Assembly (NCBI GenBank): GCA_028703645.1
Contig: JAQVML010000129.1
Span: forward strand, 1 to 5,325
DNA length: 5,325 bases
Source of the DNA: Eubacteriales bacterium
GTDB lineage: Bacteria; Bacillota; Clostridia; Christensenellales; CAG-138
Direction: 5' to 3'
This document shows, one piece after another, positions 1 to 5,325 of the stretch (position 1 is its first letter; each line of letters starts with the position of its first letter). The translations under genes and the position numbers were made by a program. The notes under the pieces are model-generated. The model was not told the DNA's origin, did not search any database, and saw nothing but the letters and a program-made list of their open reading frames with translations.

Positions 1-434
1 CGCACCTTGATGCCGTCGAACCAGCCCGTTCGCGCGGCATTGATACGCGGCACATCGTAGCCGATGATTCGCCCGTCCGGAAAGCCCATGTTGCAAAACG
101 AGCCTTTCTCCAGCGGGCAGCGGCCTGTTTCGGTGAAGGTTTTCCCGTTGTCCGAGGAGACCATATAGACGCGATAGGAGCGCTCCATCTCGCTTCCGCA
201 CTCGACCGAGCAATAGGAAACGGGAGCTCCGACCGCCTCGCCCATCTCCAGAAGCGGCGGCTCATAAAACGGGTCTTTTTCGCGAACGGTCTCTTTAAAC
301 GAAAGCCCGATTCTGCCGTCGCCATAGGTAAAACACGTCGTCCACGCCACAAAGCCCGGGCGCACGTTCGGCGTATAGAGGATGCGGCGCTCGGCTTCCC
401 GCGCGGTCAGTCCGTGGCCGAAAACTTGTTCCAT
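1..434 (-). CDS. BNR/Asp-box (sialidase-fold) protein, N-terminal part, truncated by window edge
   Basis: The reading frame opens at an ATG (434-432) and stays open for about 144 codons to the left edge, so the C-terminus is missing. An AAGGAG Shine-Dalgarno at 448-443, 8 nt upstream, supports this start. Residues 93-100 read SSDNGKTF, a good Asp box (S-x-D-x-G-x-T-F/W), the signature of the beta-propeller blades of sialidases and BNR-repeat proteins. The segment around residues 27-46, with GFVAWTTCF followed by DGRIGLSF, resembles the first blade of sialidase-like glycosidases, where an opening strand is followed by a DGR-L-L-F strand. There is no signal peptide or membrane segment, so the protein is probably cytoplasmic and unlikely to be a secreted sialidase. 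It lies 35 nt after the oxidoreductase gene and is probably cotranscribed with it. The role, either hydrolysing or binding a small glycoside, is inferred. Without the rest of the protein, catalytic residues (arginine triad, Tyr/Glu pair) cannot be checked, and a non-catalytic propeller is equally possible. Confidence 0.7.
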   Translation of the reverse strand, partial: MEQVFGHGLTAREAERRILYTPNVRPGFVAWTTCFTYGDGRIGLSFKETVREKDPFYEPPLLEMGEAVGAPVSYCSVECGSEMERSYRVYMVSSDNGKTFTETGRCPLEKGSFCNMGFPDGRIIGYDVPRINAARTGWFDGIKV

Positions 435-469
435 CTGCGTCACTCCTTCTTTGAAAACATTTAAAATTG

Positions 470-1615
470 TCAAACGATCTCCGCGACCGAAACTGCGCGC
501 TTTTCCTTCTGCGAAACCAGCGCCGCCGTGAGTACGCGGTGGCTCAGCTTCGCTTCCTCCGGCTTAAAGCAGGCAAACGGGCATGCTAGATCGCGCATTT
601 CGCAGACGAACGCCGCGAACATCTGAAGCAGCGAGTCCGAGAATCCAAACTCAAAGATGCTGCCGGTAATGGTCGGAAACGCGGGCTTGCTGCCGACGAC
701 CAGCCGACTCCAAGCCTGCTCACGCCCGTCATTTCGGGTAAAATGGATCGCGTTCGGGTCGTCGGAGCTGAACTTTGCGGAGAGGTTCATGCCGTAGATT
801 TCGTACTCCACCGTGTTGGTGCAGCCGGGTGCCATGCGCTTCATCTCAAACGTCAGCGGGAATTCGTCGCCCGCCTCGTCGACACCGTCGCAGAGTAAAA
901 TCGCGTTGTCCCACGTTTCGCAGGGAACCTGATTTCCGTCCTTGTCCGGGCGGGTTTTCGCGATGTTCGCAAGCTGCGCCGAAACGCGAACAGGACGAAT
1001 CCCGAGGCGGAATGGCAGATGCTGCGTGTGGATGCCGAGGTCGCCCATGCAGCCATATTCACCGTTGGCGGAGAGCGTCCGCTTCCAGTTGATGGGCTTG
1101 GTCAAGTCCATATCCGAGGAGTGCTTGATGGCAAACTTTGCCTCGATGATCTGACCGAAAGCACCGCTTTTGTACCATTCTACCATCTTCTGCACGGCGG
1201 GATAAAACGGAAACTCGCTCGAGCAGCGCACGAGCACCTCCGGGTGCTCCGCCATCGCGCGCTCGATCTCATGAAACGCTTCCAGATCGAGTCCGAAGGG
1301 CTTTTCACCGATCAGGTGCTTGCCCGCGCGAATCACGTCGCCATACACCTTTGCGTGCAGGTGATGCGGCACCGCGGCGTAAACCGCCTCGATCTCCGGG
1401 TTTTGCAGCATCTCCTGATAGTCGTGATAGAAGTATTTCGTGTCCGGATCGCGGCGAAACCAGTCCAGATTGCTCTGGTTCGTGTCGCAGGCCGCGAGGA
1501 TCACGGGGCGCGGCAGATCGCCTAACAGGTGCAGCCAGCGCAGGGACGCGCTCGCGAATTCGCGGCCCATTAGCCCGCAGCCGATGACGCCGAAGTTGAC
1601 TGTTTGATCAGGCAT
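470..1615 (-). CDS. Gfo/Idh/MocA-family NAD(P)-dependent oxidoreductase
   Basis: This 381-residue protein is of the usual length for the family. The N-terminal Rossmann fold shows GVIGCGLMG at residues 9-17 (the G-x-G-x-x-G dinucleotide loop). EKP at 104-106 supplies the conserved lysine (K105) found near the nicotinamide. GDLGIHTQH at 191-199 matches the family G-D-x-G-x-H motif, with D192 and H196 as the likely catalytic pair in the C-terminal alpha/beta domain. Known members oxidise or reduce sugars, inositols or their amino derivatives at one hydroxyl or keto carbon. The ATG at 1615-1613 is preceded by GGAGGAA (1629-1623), with 9 nt between the GGAGG core and the start, inside the end of the aminotransferase gene. 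The two genes overlap by 8 nt (1608-1615), so translation is probably coupled. Pairing with an aminotransferase suggests that this enzyme makes or consumes the keto intermediate used by that partner, which is inference. The exact substrate and cofactor preference (NAD or NADP) cannot be read from the sequence. Confidence 0.9.
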   Translation of the reverse strand: MPDQTVNFGVIGCGLMGREFASASLRWLHLLGDLPRPVILAACDTNQSNLDWFRRDPDTKYFYHDYQEMLQNPEIEAVYAAVPHHLHAKVYGDVIRAGKHLIGEKPFGLDLEAFHEIERAMAEHPEVLVRCSSEFPFYPAVQKMVEWYKSGAFGQIIEAKFAIKHSSDMDLTKPINWKRTLSANGEYGCMGDLGIHTQHLPFRLGIRPVRVSAQLANIAKTRPDKDGNQVPCETWDNAILLCDGVDEAGDEFPLTFEMKRMAPGCTNTVEYEIYGMNLSAKFSSDDPNAIHFTRNDGREQAWSRLVVGSKPAFPTITGSIFEFGFSDSLLQMFAAFVCEMRDLACPFACFKPEEAKLSHRVLTAALVSQKEKRAVSVAEIV

Positions 1616-3161
1616 TCGTTTCTTCCTCCATACTCAAAAGGCACCGATCCATCTTGTTCACGAGCGAGAGCGCAATCGTCTCCGTCGTGATGATCGGCAG
1701 TTTGGTCAACGCAACCGGCGGGCAGCTTGGCTTATACGTCTGCGCGCTGATGTCCACGCCATAAACGAGCTGCATGCGCTTGCAAAACTCCACCGCGTCC
1801 GGCACGCTGACAAAGCTCAGTGCGCTCATGTGCGCGTCGCCTTCCGCCTCCGTGATGCGCTGCTTATGCTTTGCCGCGAGCGCGATCATCTCTTTGTGAT
1901 ACGTTTTTCCGACGCGCTCAATCTGTGCGCCGTTTTCCGCGATGAACTCCATCGTGATGAGGTACGCAAGGCTTGCGAGCTCCTCCTGACCATTGGTGAC
2001 CAGCGCGCCGAATTGGCTGAGGTTGTCAAACGCGCCGGAGAAGATCATGCGGCTCGCCGCGTAGTTTCCGCCGGGAAAGCCCTTGCCGACCGAGACGAAA
2101 TCCGGCCGAATGCCGTATTTACGAAAGAGAAAGAACCCATCGTACCACGCGCAGGACTGAATCTCGTCGCAGAGCGTCGGCGTGCCCGTCTCGCGGCAGA
2201 GGCGATACGTCTGCTGCAAGAAGGACTCATCAAGGCGGATTCCGCCGTAGTTCATCATGATGATCTCGTGTAAAAATCCCGCGGTTTGATACGGCGGCTC
2301 GTTCCAGCGGCGAATCGCCGCCTCAAAGCCCGCCGCGTCGTTGATCGGAACCCCGACCACGCGGTAAAGCCCGCTCCCCTCCGCCTTTTTGCCAAACGCG
2401 GGCCAGAGTCCGCGAAGCGTCTGCGCGATCAGCGTCGTGCCGTGATAGCCCGCCGTGATTCCGCCCGCATTGTCCGCCATGACGAGGAACACGGGAATCT
2501 TACCTTCGCAGGGCGCTTTGGTTCCGTCGATGGAATAAAACCGCGCGAACATCATCTTGATCGCGGCCTCGACCGCAAGCGACCCCGTCTCGAGATTGAT
2601 CACGCGGTTTAATACGCCCGGCTCGCGCGAAGCGAGGATTTCGCCCATGCTTGCGTCGTCCGGTAGTACCCCGTTGGCGCCCGCAATCAACCGCCGCTCG
2701 GTGGTGCGGGTTAGATATCCGCGTGTGTTGTTGTGTGTGGCGTTGGGGATGCCGAGGCGCTTTGCGATTTCCAGCAGGCGATAGCCCGGAAAAGAATGCC
2801 CCAGCGGAATATGATAATGCTCGCTCTTTGCGGCAAAATAGAGCCGCCCGTCCTCACCGACGCGAAACGCGCCGTAGCCCGCGAGCGGAGACTGCGCGTT
2901 GTGCTGCGCCGCGCGGTAGGAGTCACTCGCGGCTCCGCCCTCCGTGTGCTCCATCGCGGGTGCAATCTGCTCGCCCGTGCGCGCAATCAGCGCTTCCTGC
3001 CGCGCGAAAAATGCGGGCGGGCAAAATGCAACCTGTTCGTGCGCGAGCAGGCGAAGCGCAGCCTCGCTCTCTCCCGTCAGCGCCGCGCTTGCCGCGCAGA
3101 CATAGTTACAGTAATCTTCTCCGGCTAGATCCGCCAGCGAACGCGAAAAATTTTGAAACAC
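1608..3161 (-). CDS. PLP-dependent class-III aminotransferase-like protein with long N-terminal region
   Basis: With a GTG start at 3161-3159 the protein has 517 residues; most class-III aminotransferases have about 400-460. The core resembles this fold-type I family. GRLYF near 105-109 and HSFPGY at 122-127 correspond to the family's DGxxYLDF and GHxHP segments. NLETGSLAVEAAIK at 189-202 corresponds to the phosphate-binding loop, YHGTTL at 239-244 to the YHG cofactor-stacking motif, and DEIQ at 332-335 has the aspartate that pairs with the pyridine nitrogen. VGKGFPGG at 358-365 contains K360, the expected Schiff-base lysine, and TNG at 389-391 follows. About 95 residues precede the recognisable core. 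The gene ends in TGA 8 nt inside the next gene. The frame is also open from a GTG at 3218, which would add 19 residues, but that codon has no Shine-Dalgarno and lies in a repeat. The enzyme probably moves an amino group to or from a keto sugar, keto-cyclitol or keto acid; an aminomutase is also possible. The substrate is unknown. Confidence 0.82.
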   Translation of the reverse strand: MFQNFSRSLADLAGEDYCNYVCAASAALTGESEAALRLLAHEQVAFCPPAFFARQEALIARTGEQIAPAMEHTEGGAASDSYRAAQHNAQSPLAGYGAFRVGEDGRLYFAAKSEHYHIPLGHSFPGYRLLEIAKRLGIPNATHNNTRGYLTRTTERRLIAGANGVLPDDASMGEILASREPGVLNRVINLETGSLAVEAAIKMMFARFYSIDGTKAPCEGKIPVFLVMADNAGGITAGYHGTTLIAQTLRGLWPAFGKKAEGSGLYRVVGVPINDAAGFEAAIRRWNEPPYQTAGFLHEIIMMNYGGIRLDESFLQQTYRLCRETGTPTLCDEIQSCAWYDGFFLFRKYGIRPDFVSVGKGFPGGNYAASRMIFSGAFDNLSQFGALVTNGQEELASLAYLITMEFIAENGAQIERVGKTYHKEMIALAAKHKQRITEAEGDAHMSALSFVSVPDAVEFCKRMQLVYGVDISAQTYKPSCPPVALTKLPIITTETIALSLVNKMDRCLLSMEEETNA

Positions 3162-3168
3162 AGTTGTT

Positions 3169-3174
3169 ACCTCC
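3169..3174 (-). promoter_or_regulatory. Shine-Dalgarno site that decides the aminotransferase start
   Basis: The minus strand reads CCGGAGGTAACAACTGTG. The GGAGG core (3174-3170) is 8 nt from the GTG at 3161-3159, which is ideal spacing. The more distal in-frame GTG at 3218 is preceded by AAGTGACTGTCC, with no purine-rich site at the right distance. The 3161 start is therefore preferred and the 19 upstream codons are probably untranslated leader. Confidence 0.75.
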
Positions 3175-3190
3175 GGATATTCTAGGATGG

Positions 3191-3226
3191 GGCTGTCCAG
3201 AAAGATAGTTACTTTCACGGACAGTC
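3191..3226 (-). repeat. CTGTCC repeat copy 1: direct repeat with internal hairpin just upstream of the aminotransferase ribosome site
   Basis: On the minus strand this begins GACTGTCCGTGAAAG and ends GGACAGCC. It matches copy 2 (3252-3288) at 31 of 37 aligned columns by eye. It can fold on itself: CTGTCC (3224-3219) pairs with GGACAG (3198-3193), and inside that GAAAG (3216-3212) pairs with CTTTC (3204-3200) around a 7-nt loop. The element ends 16 nt before the Shine-Dalgarno. It could be an operator for a dimeric regulator, an mRNA structure affecting translation, or a copy of a dispersed intergenic repeat. The sequence alone does not decide. Confidence 0.65.
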
Positions 3227-3251
3227 ACTTATCTTGGCTTGGGGCATCACG

Positions 3252-3288
3252 GGTTGTCCAAGAACGATGCTTCCTTTCACGGACAGTC
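3252..3288 (-). repeat. CTGTCC repeat copy 2
   Basis: This is the second copy of the 36-37 nt repeat, 62 nt upstream of copy 1 in the transcribed direction (about six helical turns). The first 15 nt, GACTGTCCGTGAAAG, are identical to copy 1. The outer arms TGTCC/GGACA are kept, but the inner stem is weaker and changed (AAGGAA against TTCTT with a bulge). The spacer between the outer arms is 21 nt here against 20 in copy 1. Confidence 0.6.
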
Positions 3289-3310
3289 TTTTGATTTGGA
3301 TTGAGGCTCC

Positions 3311-3333
3311 GCGGGCGGATGGTATCCGCCCCT
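3311..3333. repeat. REP-like palindrome (GGGCGGAT-ggt-ATCCGCCC)
   Basis: There is a perfect 8-bp stem, GGGCGGAT at 3313-3320 and ATCCGCCC at 3324-3331, around a 3-nt loop. The minus strand reads GTAGGGGCGGATACCATCC onward. This form resembles short GC-rich palindromes scattered through intergenic DNA of many Clostridia, which is recall rather than a search result. It has no T-tract, so it is not called a terminator, although such a stem can stabilise mRNA 3' ends. Confidence 0.6.
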
Positions 3334-3356
3334 ACATCCGCTCTTGCGGGCTATTC

Positions 3357-3380
3357 CGAATCGTGAAACTGTTCGATTCG
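3357..3380. repeat. Inverted repeat CGAATCG-N10-CGATTCG
   Basis: Perfect 7-nt arms at 3357-3363 and 3374-3380 are separated by 10 nt, which places the half-sites 17 nt apart centre to centre. That spacing would suit a dimeric regulator bound to one face of DNA. It is followed by a further CGAT-rich stretch to about 3395. The function is not established, and a chance palindrome is possible. Confidence 0.35.
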
Positions 3381-3412
3381 ATCGATACTTCGATTTTCTA
3401 GTGCGTGTGTAA

Positions 3413-3429
3413 GGCGGATATCATCCGTC
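3413..3429. repeat. Second, degenerate REP-like palindrome (GGCGGAT-atc-ATCCGTC)
   Basis: CGGAT at 3415-3419 pairs with ATCCG at 3423-3427 around a 3-nt loop. One G-T mismatch and one G-C pair extend the stem on the plus strand. It has the same core and loop size as the palindrome at 3311-3333, about 100 nt away, which suggests a common repeat family that has diverged. Confidence 0.45.
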
Positions 3430-3461
3430 CGCGCCACTCACGCTTTTCGCAAAGAAGGAGT

Positions 3462-3477
3462 TGTCCATCGCTGGACA
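3462..3477. repeat. CTGTCC-family hairpin, copy 3 (TGTCCA-tcgc-TGGACA)
   Basis: A perfect 6-bp stem with a 4-nt loop lies 20 nt past the isomerase stop codon. The flanks extend it to the same CTGTCC...GGACAA pattern (minus strand) as copy 2, but with only 6 nt between the arms. It is followed on the minus strand by ACTCCTTCTTTG, which is too interrupted to count as a terminator T-tract. It could still be a weak 3'-end structure for the kinase-isomerase mRNA. Confidence 0.5.
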
Positions 3478-3497
3478 GGTTCAGATCATTTTCAAGC

Positions 3498-4910
3498 TTA
3501 CAGCTCCAGATACTCGACTCCCAGCAGTTGCGCAAAGAGCCGGATGCGCGCGCGGTGATCGCCATAGACCACCGTCTCGTGATGCGTGCCGCCCGCCTCC
3601 AGCCAACGCTCAGCGAGCTTCGCCGCGCCGGAATCCGGCTGGAAAAAGATGTACGGCATATCGATTTTACGAAGCACGGGCTGCTCCGGCAGCGTGCCAT
3701 GCGAAACGACGAGACGGAAGCGCTCGCCGCCGAGATGAACGATGCTGATGAGGCTCGCCCGGCCCGCGTCCGGCGCGAAGATCGGCGTCGGCGGGTTGCT
3801 AAGTCCCCCTTCGTTGAACACACGATCCATTAAAAACGGCTTTTGATCCTTGCGGCAGGTCTTCCAGTTACCCTCTCCCGCGTGGCAGAGCAAAATCGCA
3901 TCCCGCTTGAGATCCATCATGTACATCTCGGAAAAGTTTGCGATTCCGCAGAGCGTGCGCATGCCGGCGACCATCGCGGCGCAGCTTGCGTCGCCCTCCG
4001 CCGCATAGCCGTAGCCATCGGCAAGCAGGTTGCTCGCCGCGAGCAGCGGCAGCTGGGTATATCTCCCGTCCGCACCAAACTCCTCAAAGTGCGCGGTATA
4101 GCCCGCGTAACCGTTTTCTTCCACATATCGCTTGAGCCCCAGATAGAGCTTGACGGCGTATGCGTGCCGCTCCGGCGGCATCTTCGGATCGACGGTGAAT
4201 ATCTCTTGTTCCTGCTTGACGCGCTCGGCAACCGCCTCATCCGAAACCTGCTCGACGCACTTCGTCACCGCACCGATCGAGTCGTAGATGAACTCGGGCC
4301 CTAGCTTGCGGTAGACCGCCATGTCGTCCGTGACCACGTCGCCCATGCCCGCGAGCTTGCCGATGATGCCGATGCGCATGGTCTTCATCCTGCGCACGGT
4401 CTGCGCCGCCGCGCCGAAGTCCGAGACAAACGTCAATAGCTTTCCGTCAAACCGGCTGCCCGCATAGTAGGCGCAGGGAATCCCCGCGCGTAATAGCGCG
4501 TTTGCGTTGTCCTGAGAACCGTGAATGCCCTGATTGACCGTCAGTTCCAGCTCCTCAAAGTCGTCGCCAACCGTCTCGTCCGGCTGAATGAGCGCGAGCG
4601 CGAGCGGCAGGCGGTTTTCCTGCATCGCGCGGACGAGATACTGTCCCTGCGAATAGCTGCACAAGAGGATCAGGATGCCGTCCAACCCTTCGCGGTTATA
4701 CTGCGCCGTCATGCGCTCGATCTCCGCGCGGTTGAGCGCAAGCGATTCAAAGCGGAACTCCGCCGCGCTGCTCAGCGAATCGAGCACCTCGCGAACATAC
4801 GCCGTCTGCTGCGCCGTGATGCCGGGAAAGATCGGTTCATACGCTTCCAGCATCAGCGCGAGCACGCCGACTCTCGGCAAACTGCGTTTTTCCTGCGTCG
4901 GTTGTTTCAT
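3498..4910 (-). CDS. L-arabinose-isomerase-like sugar isomerase (AraA / L-fucose isomerase superfamily)
   Basis: With the ATG at 4910-4908 the protein has 470 residues, against about 475-500 for AraA. An N-terminal Rossmann-like domain shows GVLALMLEAYEPI at 15-27. NQGIHGSQDNANALLRAG at 126-143 matches the AraA HGVQD-N-L segment. ADGYGYAAEGD near 297-307 matches AraA GYGFAGEGD. The metal (usually Mn2+) ligands of E. coli AraA, E306, E333, H350 and H450, have counterparts at E305 (EGD), E328 (NFSEMY), H343 (LLCHAGEG) and the HH pair at 443-444 (AGGTHHE). The enzyme is therefore expected to be an active aldose-ketose isomerase in the cytoplasm. The segment after H343 (AGEGNW) differs from the AraA HMLEVCP motif, so L-arabinose is not assured as substrate; other pentoses or deoxyhexoses fit. 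The ATG overlaps the kinase stop as ATGA. A GTG at 4919 is in frame but only 1 nt from the GGAGG core, too close to serve. Confidence 0.85.
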   Translation of the reverse strand: MKQPTQEKRSLPRVGVLALMLEAYEPIFPGITAQQTAYVREVLDSLSSAAEFRFESLALNRAEIERMTAQYNREGLDGILILLCSYSQGQYLVRAMQENRLPLALALIQPDETVGDDFEELELTVNQGIHGSQDNANALLRAGIPCAYYAGSRFDGKLLTFVSDFGAAAQTVRRMKTMRIGIIGKLAGMGDVVTDDMAVYRKLGPEFIYDSIGAVTKCVEQVSDEAVAERVKQEQEIFTVDPKMPPERHAYAVKLYLGLKRYVEENGYAGYTAHFEEFGADGRYTQLPLLAASNLLADGYGYAAEGDASCAAMVAGMRTLCGIANFSEMYMMDLKRDAILLCHAGEGNWKTCRKDQKPFLMDRVFNEGGLSNPPTPIFAPDAGRASLISIVHLGGERFRLVVSHGTLPEQPVLRKIDMPYIFFQPDSGAAKLAERWLEAGGTHHETVVYGDHRARIRLFAQLLGVEYLEL

Positions 4911-5325
4911 ATCAAACACGCCTCCTTGTCATATACGCTCTTGAGTGCCTCAAACATTGCGCGAAATCTGCGATAGCCCGCCTCATAGGCGGCTCTTGTT
5001 GCGTCGTTTGGGGTCAGCACCGCGCGCTCTTGGGCGAGCGCCAGAGGATACGTTCCCCGCGGAATCAGCTCCGCCCCCCACGCCGCAAGCAGCGCGGCGC
5101 CCGCGGAGGCAGCCTCCGTCACGGCGGGCACGATGAGTGCGCGGAACGTGATGTCCGCGCGCATCTGCGTCCAGAGTGCGCTCTTTGCTCCCCCGCCGAT
5201 GGCGCAAACGGTGTCGGTTTGACACCCCTGCTCCCGCAATAATTCTAAAAACAGCCGCAGTTCATAGCCCGCGGACTCTAATAGCGCACGCACAAATTCC
5301 GCCCGTGTGCTACTCAATCCCGCGC
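4907..5325 (-). CDS. FGGY-family carbohydrate kinase (xylulokinase-like), C-terminal part, truncated by window edge
   Basis: About 139 codons are visible; the N-terminal two thirds or more lie outside the window, and the frame is open through the right edge. The visible part is the second actin-like (FGGY_C) domain. The segment beginning GLSSTRAEFVRALLESAGYELR resembles the helix before the nucleotide site. IGGGAKSALW matches the conserved glycine-rich ATP-binding loop of xylulokinases, and VTEAASAGAALLAAWG matches the conserved E-A-x-x-x-G-A-A helix after it. FGGY kinases phosphorylate ketoses or polyols with ATP. Placement directly upstream of an isomerase, with stop and start overlapping as ATGA (4910-4907), indicates that the two act in sequence: isomerisation of an aldose, then phosphorylation of the ketose. 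Xylulokinase-like is the closest impression, but ribulokinase, fuculokinase or rhamnulokinase types cannot be excluded, because the substrate-binding domain is missing. Confidence 0.85.
   Translation of the reverse strand, partial: AGLSSTRAEFVRALLESAGYELRLFLELLREQGCQTDTVCAIGGGAKSALWTQMRADITFRALIVPAVTEAASAGAALLAAWGAELIPRGTYPLALAQERAVLTPNDATRAAYEAGYRRFRAMFEALKSVYDKEACLI
4921..4927 (-). promoter_or_regulatory. Shine-Dalgarno site for the isomerase, inside the kinase gene
   Basis: AAGGAGG lies within the last codons of the kinase gene. Its core is 10 nt from the ATG at 4910 and 1 nt from the GTG at 4919. The distance and the ATGA overlap both favour the ATG, giving reinitiation-type coupling between kinase and isomerase. 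Confidence 0.7.

Larger units (their letters stand above)
3162..3497. other. 336-nt intergenic region between the isomerase and aminotransferase genes
   Basis: There is no convincing gene here on either strand. The region holds three CTGTCC...GGACA inverted repeats, two REP-like GGCGGAT...ATCCG palindromes and one CGAATCG...CGATTCG inverted repeat, listed separately. It must contain the leader of the aminotransferase block and possibly its promoter. I found no -35/-10 pair on the minus strand that I would defend, and no hairpin followed by a clear T-tract, so neither a promoter nor an intrinsic terminator is called. Read-through from the kinase-isomerase genes is possible. Confidence 0.7.

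Noticed and set aside
1019..1525. 168-codon open frame on the plus strand opposite the oxidoreductase gene
   Set aside because: It lies entirely antisense to a gene with clear family motifs. Its composition (Arg/His/Val-rich) is typical of a shadow frame in GC-rich DNA, and it has no recognisable domain.
1..1615. Sialic-acid catabolism locus (sialidase-like protein next to a Gfo/Idh oxidoreductase, as with NanOx)
   Set aside because: The Asp-box protein has no signal peptide and is incomplete. No NanA, NanE or NanK-like gene is visible, and the upstream genes are an AraA-like isomerase and an FGGY kinase.
2651..3208. 185-codon plus-strand frame opposite the aminotransferase gene
   Set aside because: It is highly Arg/Pro/Ala-rich, has no motif and is antisense to a supported gene, so it is a shadow.
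3215..3280. A 21-codon minus-strand frame from a GTG in CTGTCC copy 2, ending in TGA overlapping the GTG at 3218 (GTGA), as a possible leader peptide
   Set aside because: The overlap is tidy, but there is no Shine-Dalgarno before the GTG, and the frame is explained by the direct repeat supplying a GTG in each copy.
3311..3430. CRISPR array or tRNA gene in the repeat-rich gap
   Set aside because: The repeats are few, differ in type and have irregular spacing. No cloverleaf or regular repeat-spacer pattern can be drawn.
3462..3477. Intrinsic terminator after the isomerase gene
   Set aside because: The hairpin has only a 6-bp stem, and on the transcribed strand it is followed by ACTCCTTCTTTG instead of a T-run. 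Termination cannot be claimed.
3398..3823. Minus-strand frame running from within the isomerase gene into the intergenic gap
   Set aside because: It overlaps the isomerase C-terminus in another frame, is Ser/Arg-rich and has no domain. Only its tail lies in non-coding DNA, where it reads through the repeat.

Overview
All five protein genes lie on the minus strand, so transcription runs from high to low coordinates. The window looks like part of a carbohydrate-catabolism locus from a GC-rich anaerobic Firmicute, probably a clostridial gut lineage such as Oscillospirales or Christensenellales. The reasons are strong AGGAGG-type Shine-Dalgarno sites, GTG/ATG starts, tight head-to-tail packing, and an intergenic palindrome of the GTAGGGGCGGAT...ATCCGCCC kind that I associate with those genomes. 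The taxonomic call is inference, since no rRNA or marker gene is present.

Layout in order of transcription: (1) 5325-4907, the C-terminal end of an FGGY-family sugar kinase resembling xylulokinase, cut by the window edge; (2) 4910-3498, an L-arabinose-isomerase-like ketol isomerase that keeps all four metal-ligand positions, with its ATG overlapping the kinase stop as ATGA; (3) 3497-3162, a 336-nt gap with no gene but rich in inverted and direct repeats; (4) 3161-1608, a PLP-dependent class-III aminotransferase-like protein with an unusually long N-terminal region; (5) 1615-470, a Gfo/Idh/MocA-type NAD(P)-dependent oxidoreductase overlapping the aminotransferase by 8 nt; (6) 434-1, the N-terminal part of a BNR/Asp-box (sialidase-fold) protein with no signal peptide, cut by the left edge.

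The kinase and isomerase form the usual isomerise-then-phosphorylate pair for funnelling an aldose into central metabolism. The second block (aminotransferase, oxidoreductase, Asp-box protein) would suit processing of a modified sugar, amino sugar or cyclitol: release or binding by the Asp-box protein, redox at one carbon by the Gfo/Idh enzyme, and transamination of the resulting ketone. This joint pathway is inferred from gene order only; no substrate can be read from the sequence. No transporter, regulator or aldolase is in the window.

The most unusual DNA is the gap between the two blocks. It carries three inverted repeats built on CTGTCC...GGACA, two of them in a 36-37 nt direct repeat, plus two related REP-like palindromes and a CGAATCG...CGATTCG inverted repeat. 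One CTGTCC repeat supplies a GTG that would extend the aminotransferase by 19 residues. A much better Shine-Dalgarno site just downstream suggests that this extension is not translated.
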